Shown here: positions 25,878 through 34,335 of the stretch, one piece after another
Layout: each line of letters starts with the position of its first letter
Position numbering within the stretch: the stretch's first letter is position 1
NCBI RefSeq assembly: GCF_009912395.1
Contig: NZ_WNDO01000006.1
Coordinates: forward strand, 151,052 to 215,051
Direction of reading: 5' to 3'
From: Luteibacter sp.
GTDB taxonomy: Bacteria > Pseudomonadota > Gammaproteobacteria > Xanthomonadales > Rhodanobacteraceae
Length of the DNA stretch: 64,000 nucleotides
Made by a program: the position numbers and the translations under genes
Notes under the pieces: generated by a model
What the model was told of the DNA's origin: nothing
The model's database searches: none
What the model saw: only the letters and a program-made list of their open reading frames with translations

Positions 25878-26237
25878 ATGGATATCGTCTTCATCGAAGA
25901 CCTGCGCATCGACGCGGTCATCGGCATCTACGACTGGGAACGCCGCATCCGGCAGACCCTCTCGTTCGACCTGGAAATGGCCTTCGACAACCGTCGACCG
26001 GCGGCCAGCGACGATATTGAGCACACCCTCAACTACAAGTCGATCTCCAAGCGCCTGCAGGCCTACGTCGAGTCGTCCAGCTTCGGCCTGGTGGAAACGC
26101 TGGCCGAGCGTTGCGCCGAGATCGTGCGCGAGGAGTTCGGTGTGTCCTGGGTGCGCCTGAAGTTGTCCAAGCCCGGCGCCGTGCGCGGCGCGCGCGCCGT
26201 CGGCGTGCGCATCGAGCGCGGCACGAAACCGGAATGA
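25878..26237 (+). CDS. folB: Dihydroneopterin aldolase
   Basis: 119 residues. It cleaves dihydroneopterin to 6-hydroxymethyl-dihydropterin in folate synthesis. Family motifs: MDIVFIEDLRIDAVIGIYDWERRIRQ (with the pterin-binding Glu region), TLNYKSISKRL, and ETLAERCAEIV. The C-terminus LSKPGAVRGARAVGVRIER carries the catalytic Lys region. Its stop overlaps the start of the channel gene by 4 bases (ATGA at 26234), and folK follows that gene directly, so the folate genes are transcribed around it. Confidence 0.94.
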   Translation: MDIVFIEDLRIDAVIGIYDWERRIRQTLSFDLEMAFDNRRPAASDDIEHTLNYKSISKRLQAYVESSSFGLVETLAERCAEIVREEFGVSWVRLKLSKPGAVRGARAVGVRIERGTKPE

Positions 26238-27499
26238 TGGCACCGCAGGCGGCGCTCTCCCTCGTCGAGGGTTTCATCGAATCACCTGAATTGCGCCGCG
26301 TCGCGCTGGTGGCGGGGCTGTTTCTCGCCGCGTGGATCGTCGGCCTGCTGGGCCGCCTGTTCCTGCATCGCGTGGTCCGTGTCGCCACCCGGCATACCGC
26401 ATGGCGCTGGGATGACGCGCTCTACGAGCACGGTGCCTTTCGCTGGCTGGCGCGCATGTTGCCGGCCATCGTCATCTACTACGGCATCGATGTCCTGCTG
26501 GGCGAGAAGGACAGCATAGGCATCCTGATACGCAACCTCTCCGTGTGCTGGATGATCATCTGCGTGATCGCCGCGCTGGGCCGTTCGCTGGTCGCCTTCG
26601 AATCGCTGTACAGCGCCACCCCGGCGGGCAAGCGCTCGATCAAGGGCGTGGTGCAGTTGCTGAACCTCGCGCTGTGGATCGTGGCGCTGGTGCTGGTGAT
26701 CACCAAGCTCACCCATCAAAGCATCGGCCTGCTGCTGTCCGGCATCGGCGCGATGTCCGCGGTGCTGTTGCTGGTGTTCAAGGACACCATCCTCGGTTTC
26801 GTCGCGGGCATCCAGCTCAGCACGAACGACATGCTGCGCGTGGGCGACTGGATCACGATGTTCTCGGCGGGCGTCGATGGCGATGTCATCGACATCACGC
26901 TGCACACGGTGAAGGTGCGCAACTTCGATCGCACCATCGTCACCGTGCCGACATGGAAGCTGATCGCCGAGTCGTTCCAGAACTGGCGTGGCATGTCCGA
27001 GTCGGGCGGTCGTCGCATCAAGCGCGAGCTGTATGTCGACGCGGCCTGCGTGCGTTTCCTCGAAGACGACGAGATCGAGCGCTTCGGCAAGGTGCACCTG
27101 CTGAAGGACTACCTGGAGCGCAAGCGCGAGGACATCCGTCGCTGGAACGACGCGCTGGGCGAACCGGGCAAGCTGCCCGTGAACCGCCGCCGGCAGACCA
27201 ACATCGGTGCGTTCCGCGCCTACGCCGAGGCCTACATCAAGGCGCATCCCGACGTGCACGACCGCATGACCCGCATGGTCCGCATGCGCGATCCCGGCGC
27301 GCAGGGCATTCCCTTCGAGATCTACTGCTTCACCAATACCGTGGTCTGGCTCGACTACGAGCGCATCCAGGCCGATATCTTCGACCACCTCATCGCGATC
27401 CTTCCCGAGTTCGGCCTGCGGCCGTTCCAGCAGCCCTCGGGTGGCGACGTGCGCGAGGCCTTTTCCGTCCTGCGCGACGCGGGCATCGTGGAGCGCTGA
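26234..27499 (+). CDS. ybdG: Mechanosensitive ion channel, YbdG/MscM type
   Basis: 421 residues. Five N-terminal membrane helices are followed by the MscS-like pore region GLLLSGIGAMSAVLLLVFKDTILGFVAGIQLSTNDMLRVGDWITM and a cytoplasmic beta domain (GDVIDITLHTVKVRNFDRTIVTVP). The YbdG-specific insertion and the extended C-terminal domain are present (E. coli YbdG has 415 residues). It should open on mild hypo-osmotic shock. The ATG at 26234 overlaps the folB stop, and folK begins directly after its stop codon. Its place inside a folate-gene run is odd, and no metabolic link is known to me. Confidence 0.9.
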   Translation: MMAPQAALSLVEGFIESPELRRVALVAGLFLAAWIVGLLGRLFLHRVVRVATRHTAWRWDDALYEHGAFRWLARMLPAIVIYYGIDVLLGEKDSIGILIRNLSVCWMIICVIAALGRSLVAFESLYSATPAGKRSIKGVVQLLNLALWIVALVLVITKLTHQSIGLLLSGIGAMSAVLLLVFKDTILGFVAGIQLSTNDMLRVGDWITMFSAGVDGDVIDITLHTVKVRNFDRTIVTVPTWKLIAESFQNWRGMSESGGRRIKRELYVDAACVRFLEDDEIERFGKVHLLKDYLERKREDIRRWNDALGEPGKLPVNRRRQTNIGAFRAYAEAYIKAHPDVHDRMTRMVRMRDPGAQGIPFEIYCFTNTVVWLDYERIQADIFDHLIAILPEFGLRPFQQPSGGDVREAFSVLRDAGIVER

Positions 27500-28003
27500 A
27501 TGGGCCGTGCCTACCTGAGCCTGGGGTCTAACATCGACGCGGAGCGTTGGCTGTCCGCCGCCGTGAACGAACTGCGCGCTCGTTTCGGGCCGTTGGATGT
27601 CTCGCCGGTCTATCGCAGCGCCGCCGTGGGCTTCGACGGCCCCGACTTCCTCAACCTCGCGGTGGCCCTCGACAGCGACCTAGCCCCGCAGGATCTCAAT
27701 GACTGGCTGCACGCCCTGGAAGACCGCCACGGCCGCGTCCGTGGCGGCGACCGCTACGCCAGCCGCACGCTGGACGTGGACATCGTCCTTTACGACGACC
27801 TGGTGATGAGCGGGGAAGGGCATCTGGAGCTGCCGCGCGGCGAACTGCGCCACGCCTTCGTCCTCAAGCCCATGGCGGACATCGCCCCCGACCTCCGTCA
27901 CCCGGTCGACGGCCGGACCATGGCCGAACTCTGGGGGGCGTTTCCGGCGGACAAGGAACCCCTGGCCGTCGACGCCCCCCTGACCGACCTGCTGCTCCTG
28001 TAG
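27500..28003 (+). CDS. folK: 2-amino-4-hydroxy-6-hydroxymethyldihydropteridine diphosphokinase
   Basis: 167 residues. It pyrophosphorylates hydroxymethyl-dihydropterin, the step after FolB. Motifs: YLSLGSNIDAERWL at the N-terminus, PVYRSAAVGFDGPDFLNLAVAL, the catalytic EDRHGRVRGGDRYASRTLDVDIVLYDD (with the conserved DVDI metal-binding Asp pair) and LELPRGELRHAFVLKPMADIAPDL. It starts immediately after the channel gene stop. Its own TAG stop codon is the beginning of a REP element. Confidence 0.94.
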   Translation: MGRAYLSLGSNIDAERWLSAAVNELRARFGPLDVSPVYRSAAVGFDGPDFLNLAVALDSDLAPQDLNDWLHALEDRHGRVRGGDRYASRTLDVDIVLYDDLVMSGEGHLELPRGELRHAFVLKPMADIAPDLRHPVDGRTMAELWGAFPADKEPLAVDAPLTDLLLL

Positions 28004-28066
28004 GAGCGCGCTCGCGCGCGATGGGTGCTCGTCGCGACCTGTCATCGCGCGCAAGCGCGCTCCTAC
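28000..28066. repeat. REP pair 8, supplying the folK stop codon
   Basis: The left arm begins with GTAGGAGCG, whose TAG (28001-28003) is the folK stop. The left arm has one change (CGCTCGCGCG instead of CGCTTGCGCG). The right arm ends at 28066. Confidence 0.87.
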
Positions 28067-28141
28067 GGACAAGCGTCCTATGGCGGCCCTCCCGTCCAGA
28101 TGTTAAAAAACGCCCTCCAGAGATCAGGGAACCTCAAGGAC

Positions 28142-28996
28142 ATGGGCAAGTTCGAACGCAGCTGGGCGCTGATGAAGTCCAGTGCCAACATCCTTCGCCA
28201 GGACAAGGAGCTGATGCTCTTTCCGCTCCTGGCCGGCATCTGCTCGCTGATCATCATCGCCACCTTCGGTTGGCCGGTGTTCGCGTCGCTTCGCCACCAC
28301 CACACCGAGTTCGAAGGGCAGCGCCATGCCGCACTGCCGCCGCTGGTGATGCTGCTGGCCTTTGTCTTCTATTTCGTTCAGTACGCGATAGTGATCTTCT
28401 TCAATACCGCGCTCGCCTCCGCCGCGCTGATCCGTCTCGGTGGTGGCAATCCGACACTGGGCGACGGCCTGCGCGCGGCCATGGGCAAGCTGCCGAGCAT
28501 CCTCGGCTATGCGCTCATCTCCGCCACGGTCGGTGTGATCCTGCGCGCGGTGCAGGAGCGCCTCGGCCTCATCGGTCGCATCGTCGTCGGCATGCTCGGC
28601 TTCGGCTGGTCGGTCGCGACCTTCCTCGTGGTGCCCGTGCTCGCGGCACAGGACATCGGTCCGGTCGATGCCGTCAAGCGCAGCGCGTCGCTGCTGAAGG
28701 GCACCTGGGGCGAAAACGTCATCGGTAATGCGGGCATCGGTGTGGTCGGTGGCGTGCTGACGTTCTGCCTCGTCGCGGTCAGCCTGATCCTCTTCGGCGC
28801 CGCCGTGTCCACCCAGTCGGTGCCGTTGATGGTGGCCGTCGGTGTGGTCGGCGTCGTGGGACTCGTGGCCCTCAGCCTGTTCCAGACCGCGATGCATGGC
28901 GTGTATTCCGCCGCGCTGTATCGCTACGCGCAGGAAGGCGATCCGGGCCAGGGCTTCGACCGCGCCCTGCTCGAATCCGCATTCCGTCCGAAGTGA
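28142..28996 (+). CDS. Multi-pass membrane protein (DUF6159-like)
   Basis: 284 residues. The N-terminus MGKFERSWALMKSSANILRQDKELMLFPLLAGICSLIII is characteristic of the DUF6159 group. About six hydrophobic segments follow, with a C-terminal amphipathic part (YAQEGDPGQGFDRALLESAF). Function unknown. The start at 28142 was preferred for this family match; an in-frame ATG at 28100 would add 14 residues. An upstream AAGG lies close to the ATG. It is separated from folK by a REP pair and is convergent with the pteridine reductase gene. Confidence 0.82.
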   Translation: MGKFERSWALMKSSANILRQDKELMLFPLLAGICSLIIIATFGWPVFASLRHHHTEFEGQRHAALPPLVMLLAFVFYFVQYAIVIFFNTALASAALIRLGGGNPTLGDGLRAAMGKLPSILGYALISATVGVILRAVQERLGLIGRIVVGMLGFGWSVATFLVVPVLAAQDIGPVDAVKRSASLLKGTWGENVIGNAGIGVVGGVLTFCLVAVSLILFGAAVSTQSVPLMVAVGVVGVVGLVALSLFQTAMHGVYSAALYRYAQEGDPGQGFDRALLESAFRPK

Positions 28997-29018
28997 TGTT
29001 TTGAGAGGTGGTGCGCGC

Positions 29019-29756
29019 TCAGATCGTGAGCGCGCGACCGCCGTCGATACGGATGGTCTGGCCCGTGGTGTAGCGGGCATCCAGCAGCAACCAGCGTACG
29101 GCCTCCGCCACGTCTTCCGGCTCGCCCTTGCGAGCCAGCGGCGTCTTCGCGATGAGCGCTTCGGTGGCGTCTTCCGCCTTGCCCGATTCGGGCCACAGGA
29201 TCGCTCCCGGCGCAACGGCGTTCACCCGCACGTCGGGCGCGAGGTCCTTCGCCAGCGACAGCGTCAGCATCGCCAGTGCGGCCTTCGCCATGGTGTAGAT
29301 CGGATGATCCGCCAGCGGCCGCTCCGCGTAGATATCCACGATATTCACGATGGCGCCCTTGTTGCGACGCAGTTCCGCTGCGGCAGCCTGGGCGAGGAAG
29401 AACGGCGCGCGCGCGTTCGCGGCGAACAGGTCGTCCCATTGCGTACCGGTGGCCGTGCCGACCGGCGTGGGATAGAACGCGGAGGCATTGTTCACCAGGC
29501 CGTCGAGGCGGCCGAACGTGTCGATGACCGAATGGACGAGCGAAGGAAGCGCCTCGTCGTCCTCAAGCGCCGCCGGAAAGATCGCCACGCTGCCGTCGCG
29601 CGAAGCGTTGAGTTCGGCGGCGAGCGCGGACGCCTCGTCCGCCGAATGGCGATAGTGGATTGCCACGTTGCAGCCACCCGCGTGCAGGCGGCGGACGATG
29701 GCGGCGCCGACGCGGCGGGCACCACCCGTGACGAGTATGACCGGCGACTGGTTCAT
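29019..29756 (-). CDS. Pteridine reductase (SDR family)
   Basis: 245 residues. An NADPH-dependent short-chain reductase of dihydropterins and dihydrofolate. The cofactor motif TGGARRVG (with the double Arg typical of PTR1-type pteridine reductases and not the usual TGxxxGIG), NNASAFYPTP, and the active-site YTMAKAAL (Tyr-x3-Lys) support this. The C-terminus TTGQTIRIDGGRAL is normal SDR. The position near folB and folK agrees with a role in folate/pterin metabolism. The gene name folM or ptr1 could apply, but I cannot choose from sequence alone. Confidence 0.88.
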   Translation of the reverse strand: MNQSPVILVTGGARRVGAAIVRRLHAGGCNVAIHYRHSADEASALAAELNASRDGSVAIFPAALEDDEALPSLVHSVIDTFGRLDGLVNNASAFYPTPVGTATGTQWDDLFAANARAPFFLAQAAAAELRRNKGAIVNIVDIYAERPLADHPIYTMAKAALAMLTLSLAKDLAPDVRVNAVAPGAILWPESGKAEDATEALIAKTPLARKGEPEDVAEAVRWLLLDARYTTGQTIRIDGGRALTI

Positions 29757-29808
29757 CGAAGTTCCCTATGTATGACCCAGGGAAGCTTGCCGTAAACCGC
29801 GGATGACG

Positions 29809-30729
29809 TCACGTCGCGGGTTTTGCCTTGCGCGTGGTTTTCTTTGCCGGTGCGCGGCGCGCGGTCGTTTTCTTTGTCGCTTTTTTCGCGGCCGTTTTTG
29901 CGGTCTTGGCGGCGGCCCGCTTACGCGGCGCGGCTCGCTTCACTGCCTTGCGTGCCGTCGGCGCCACCTCGCCGACGGCCGATTTCTTGCTCGCGGATGC
30001 CTTGCTACCGGAGGCGTGGGAGCGGACCGTGTCCGCGATGGGAGCTTGCGTGTCGCCACCATCGCGCGACTTGCCCTTCTTCGTCGACGATCCACCGTCG
30101 TCATCGATGTGGATCTCACCGCTGAAAAGATCCATCGCCGTCTTCGCGACCTGTCCCGTGTCGTAGTACGCATACGCACCTACGCCCAGCGCACCGACCA
30201 CCGGCAGCCAGCGCGAGATGCCCTTGCCCACGGCGCGCTTGGACACGCTCACACCGATGCGGCCGGCCAGTCGTTGCAGCACGCTCGTGGCGGTGCTTCG
30301 AAAGACGAGGCGATCGCCCACCCGAATCGCGATATCGCGGAACGCCTGCGCGGCCGTATGCCGGAACAGGCACCACAGCATCTGTTCGCGACCCAGCTTC
30401 GCCGTCTTGCCATACGCGGCGGCGATGTCGCTCACCAACTGTCCCTGGATGCGCCAGATCGCGACCAGCTCGGGCAGCACGGTCAGCCAGCCCAGCGGAC
30501 CGGGAGGGAGAGCGAGGGAGCCGGCGGTGAGGGCCGCCTTGTTGGCGGCCGCGCTGGCGAGACGCCGGCATTCCTCCTCCACGGTGCCCTTGCTGGCGCG
30601 CGGCACGTCGCTTTCGGGAATGCGGCTGACGAATTCGAGGATGGCCCTGGCGACCGGACTGTCGTTCCGGTCACCGGCGGTGACGGGAACGATTTCGCGG
30701 GAGGTCGACTCGGAATCGCGTTTTGTCAT
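29809..30729 (-). CDS. EcsC-family protein with a histone H1-like basic tail
   Basis: 306 residues. Residues about 45-205 form an EcsC-like domain (PPGPLGWLTVLPELVAIWRIQGQLVSDIAAAYGK is the recognisable core, followed by a Gly-rich hydrophobic stretch). Residues 211-306 are low-complexity. First comes an acidic/Ser/Gly linker, then from about 258 a run of Lys, Ala, Arg, Thr and Pro with AKKATKKTTARRAPAKKTTR, like the C-termini of AlgP and bacterial histone H1 proteins. EcsC function is unknown; the tail suggests nucleic-acid or polyanion binding (inference). It is divergent from the TonB receptor gene. Confidence 0.85.
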   Translation of the reverse strand: MTKRDSESTSREIVPVTAGDRNDSPVARAILEFVSRIPESDVPRASKGTVEEECRRLASAAANKAALTAGSLALPPGPLGWLTVLPELVAIWRIQGQLVSDIAAAYGKTAKLGREQMLWCLFRHTAAQAFRDIAIRVGDRLVFRSTATSVLQRLAGRIGVSVSKRAVGKGISRWLPVVGALGVGAYAYYDTGQVAKTAMDLFSGEIHIDDDGGSSTKKGKSRDGGDTQAPIADTVRSHASGSKASASKKSAVGEVAPTARKAVKRAAPRKRAAAKTAKTAAKKATKKTTARRAPAKKTTRKAKPAT

Positions 30730-30827
30730 GAAGGTATCCGGCAGGAAAGCGATATGCCGCCGATTGATAGCGCATCATCCTTAACGCTTGCGTGAAAGCG
30801 ATTGGAAAGGTTCTGTCATGAAACTGT

Positions 30828-30850
30828 GTATCGCAACATTATAACATTTT
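30828..30850. promoter_or_regulatory. Possible Zur-type site before the TonB receptor
   Basis: TATAACATTTT (30840-30850) matches one half of the proteobacterial Zur consensus. The other half (30828-30839) agrees at about 5 of 12 positions only. It lies 15 bases before the receptor ATG. Weak, reported as a candidate. Confidence 0.25.
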
Positions 30851-30864
30851 ACGAAAGGCTCCCG

Positions 30865-32977
30865 ATGACTCCCGCCCGCCTCGCCCTCAGTATCGCCATG
30901 GCACTCGCCTCCGTAGCCGTTTATGCGGATGACGCCCCTCCGCAAAAAGCATACGAATCTGGGCGAGGTCGATGTCACCGCCCGCCTCGACGAAGCGCGC
31001 AACAGCCTTTCGCCGGACACCGGCAGCAGCCAGTACGTGATGGATCGCCAGACCATCCAGGCGCTTCCGCTGGGCGATTCCACGCCGCTCAACCAGGTGA
31101 TCCTCCAGGCGCCGGGCGTCGTGCAGGATTCCTACGGTCAGCTGCACGTGCGCGGTGACCACGCCAACCTGCAGTACCGCATCAACGGCGTGCTGATCCC
31201 CGAGAGCATCGGCGGTTTCGGCCAGACGCTCGACGCGCGCACCATTGACAGCGTGAAGCTGCTCACCGGTGCGCTGCCGGCGCAGTACGGTGATCGCACC
31301 GCCGCCGTCGTGGACATCACCACGCGCACCTCGAAGCAGGACGGCGTTGGCGGCAGTGTCGGCATCACCGGCGGCCAGTTCGGCACGATCAACCCGAACG
31401 CATCGCTGTTCGGTCGCAGCGGCGACTGGAGCTGGTTCCTCACCGCGAACTACCTCGAGAACGATGTCGGCATCGAGAACCCGACCTCCAGCCGCAAGCC
31501 GATCCACGACCACACCAACCAGGTGAAGGCGTTCGGCGACGTGTCGTATCTCATCAACAACGACACCCGCCTGAGCTTCATGTTCGGCGTGACCAACAAT
31601 CGCTTCGAGCTGCCGAACAACCCGAACCAGACCCCGCAGTTCGGTTACCTCGACGTCACCAACTTCGATTCCTCCAAGCTCAACGACCGCCAGCAGGAAA
31701 AGACCCGCTTCGGCGTGCTGAGCCTGCAGGGCAAGCTCGGCGAGACGGCCTACCAGGTCTCGGCCGGCGCACGTTACAGCGGCCTGGACTTCACGCCGGA
31801 CGACATCGGCGACCTGATGTTCAACGGTGTCGCCTCCACGGTGCGTCGTTCCAACCGCGCCACCACGCTCCAGGCCGATTTCTCGACGCCGCTGGGCGAC
31901 AGCCACACGCTGCGCTACGGCATCTACGGTGAGTTCGAGCGCGCCACGTCCAGCAACAACGCGCTGGTCTTCCCGACCGACGACACGGGTGCGCAGGCCT
32001 CGACCATGCCGCTCAACATCGTCGACGCGAGCCGCGTGCTGGCCCGCACCTACGCGGTGTACCTGCAGGACGAGTGGAGCATCGGCGACAAGTGGACCGT
32101 GAACTACGGTGTGCGTGGCGACCGCTACGACGCCTTCCGCGTGGAAAGCCAGCTGAGCCCACGCCTGGGCGTGGTGTACCAGCCGACCGATAGCACGACG
32201 ATCCACGCGGGCTACTCGCGCTATTTCACGCCGCCGGCGTCGGAGATGATCTCGCCGACCTCGATCGCCAAGTTCGTGGGCACCACGAACGCCCTGCCGG
32301 ACAACGGCAACGACACGCCGCTCGCCGAGCGTTCCAGCTACTACGACATCGGCATCTCGCAGAAGATCGGCAGCGCGTGGACCTTTGGCCTGGACAGCTA
32401 CTACCGCAAGGTCTCGCGCATCCAGGACGAAGGCCAGTTCGGCACGGCGCTGGTGTACTCCACGTTCAACTACGACCAGGGCCGCGTGAAGGGCACCGAG
32501 TTCACGATGAACTACGACGGTGGCGCGCTCACGGCGTACTTCAACTTCGCGTACAACCGCTCGGTCGGCAAGAACGTCATCACCAGCCAGTACAACTTCC
32601 AGCCGGACGACCTGGCGTACATCGCGAATCACTACATCCACCTCGACCACGACCAGAAGTTCACCTCGTCCGGTGGTATCAGCTACCTGTTCGGCGATTC
32701 GACCCGGATCGGTGCGGACTACCTGTACGGCTCGGGCCTGCGTCGCGATGGCGCGGTGCCCAACGGTGACACGATGCCGGACTACTTCCAGCTGAACCTC
32801 AGCGTGGGCCGCGACTTCCACTTCTTCGAAGGCGGTGCCGCCACCCACGCCCAGCTGGCCTTGGTCAACGCACTGGATCGCACCTACCAGCTCCGCGATG
32901 GCACGGGCATCGGCGTCGGCGCCCCGCAGTTCGGTCCCCGCCGCGGCGTGTACCTGTCGCTGCAACAGGACTTCTAA
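30865..32977 (+). CDS. TonB-dependent receptor with an apparent frameshift near its N-terminus
   Basis: The signal peptide (MTPARLALSIAMALASVAVYADD, from ATG 30865 after AAAGG) lies in one frame. From about 30945 the rest is in the +1 frame, which runs to 32977. The break is at CCGCAAAAAGCATACG: removing one A from the five restores a continuous protein (PPQK then HTNLGEVDVTAR). The mature part is a full receptor: plug (PLNQVILQAPGVVQDSYGQLHVRGDHANLQYRINGVLIPES, GALPAQYGDRTAAVVDI) and barrel ending FGPRRGVYLSLQQDF. It is either a sequencing error, a slippage-controlled gene or a young pseudogene. ATG 30923 alone would give no signal peptide. Confidence 0.8.
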
Positions 32978-32983
32978 GCCCCA

Positions 32984-33024
32984 GCAAGCGCGCTCCTCCC
33001 CGTAGGAGCGCGCTTGCGCGCGAT
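32984..33024. repeat. REP pair 9, incomplete
   Basis: A truncated right-hand arm (GCAAGCGCGCTCCT) followed by CCCC and a full element GTAGGAGCGCGCTTGCGCGC, directly after the TonB receptor stop. Confidence 0.8.
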
Positions 33025-33067
33025 CCGTCGCTACGAATCGCCGCCCCCGGTCAGGTATCCTGACCGC

Positions 33068-34261
33068 ATGACCGACCGCCTCCCCGAACCCGGCGCCGAC
33101 GAGCGCGCCCATTCCGAACACCTGTCCGGCCTGCTCCGCGAGGAAATCGCCTCGCACGGCCCGATGCCGTTCTCGCGCTTCATGGAGCGCTGCCTCTATA
33201 CCCCCGGCCTGGGCTACTACAGCGCGGGCAAGACCAAGTTCGGTGCGGATGGCGACTTCGTCACGGCGCCCGAGCTGGGCACGCTGTTCGCCCGCTGCGT
33301 TGTCCGCGCCTTCGAACCGGTGCTGGCCTCCATCGGCTCCGACGCCGACTTCCTCGAAGTGGGCGGTGGCAGCGGTGCCTTCGCCGAAGCGGCCCTGCGC
33401 GCCCTCGATGCCGCCGGACGCCTGCCACGTCGCTATTTGATCCTGGAGCCCAGCGCCGACCTGCGCGAGCGCCAGCGCGAACGCCTCCACGCCAACCTGC
33501 CGCCTGCCCTGGCGGCGCGCACCGTATGGCTGGACGCGCCGCTCGAAGAAGAGTGGGCCGGCGTGCTGTTCGCCAACGAGGTGATCGACGCGCTGCCGAC
33601 CACGCGTTTCACGACGAAGGACGGCGAAGTCTACGAAGAGCACGTGGTGCTCGACGGCGATGGCCGTTTCCATCGCATCGACCGGCCTGCCGACGTGCTC
33701 GTCAACGGTGCCGTTCGCCACGTCGAGCGCGATCTCGGCCGTGAGTTCGAAGCCGGTTACCGTACCGAGATCCTGCCGCAGCTGCCGTACTGGATGCAGG
33801 CGGTGGCGGGTACGCTGACCCGGGGCGCGATGATCTTCGCGGACTACGGCTACACGCGCGGCGAGTTCTACATGCCCGAGCGCACCGACGGCACGCTGCG
33901 CGCGTTCTACCGGCATCGCGCGCATGGCGACGCGTTCTTCCTGCCTGGCCTCCAGGATCTCACCGCCTCGGTGGATTTCACGGCGCTGGCGGAAGCCGGC
34001 AACAGCGCAGGCTTCGGCGTCGCGGCCTATCTGCCGCAGGCGCAGTTCCTCATCGCGGCCGACATGCAGGAGTTTTTCGAGAACGACTACCTGTCGTCGG
34101 ACGACGAGGCGACGCGGTATCGCCTCGCGCAGGAAGTGAAGAAGCTCACGCTGCCGGACCAGATGGGCGAGCGCTTCCAGGTAATGATGTTCGCGCGCGG
34201 CATCGAGCCTTCGGCGTTGCCGGAGGCTGTGCTGGCGGCGGATCAGGGAAGTCGTCTGTAA
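33068..34261 (+). CDS. MidA/NDUFAF7-family SAM-dependent methyltransferase
   Basis: 397 residues of the DUF185 family. In mitochondria the homologue dimethylates an arginine of a complex I subunit; the bacterial role is not established. Motifs: EEIASHGPMPFSRFMERCLYTPGLGYYSAGKTKFGADGDFVTAPELGTLFARC, the SAM loop FLEVGGGSGAFAEA, ANEVIDALPTTRF, and MIFADYGYTRGEFY. The start ATG at 33068 precedes the conserved region by about 25 residues. It stands alone between a REP pair and a single REP. Confidence 0.92.
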   Translation: MTDRLPEPGADERAHSEHLSGLLREEIASHGPMPFSRFMERCLYTPGLGYYSAGKTKFGADGDFVTAPELGTLFARCVVRAFEPVLASIGSDADFLEVGGGSGAFAEAALRALDAAGRLPRRYLILEPSADLRERQRERLHANLPPALAARTVWLDAPLEEEWAGVLFANEVIDALPTTRFTTKDGEVYEEHVVLDGDGRFHRIDRPADVLVNGAVRHVERDLGREFEAGYRTEILPQLPYWMQAVAGTLTRGAMIFADYGYTRGEFYMPERTDGTLRAFYRHRAHGDAFFLPGLQDLTASVDFTALAEAGNSAGFGVAAYLPQAQFLIAADMQEFFENDYLSSDDEATRYRLAQEVKKLTLPDQMGERFQVMMFARGIEPSALPEAVLAADQGSRL

Positions 34262-34291
34262 GCGCGATCCCGAAGTTGCGGTGGTTTTTCT

Positions 34292-34313
34292 GTAGGAGCG
34301 CGCTTGCGCGCGA
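34292..34313 (+). repeat. REP 10, single element
   Basis: GTAGGAGCGCGCTTGCGCGC followed by GACAGCC, without a partner arm. It lies in the 74 bases between the convergent MidA and rep genes. Confidence 0.85.
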
Positions 34314-34335
34314 CAGCCAACGAAGCGGGGTGGCT

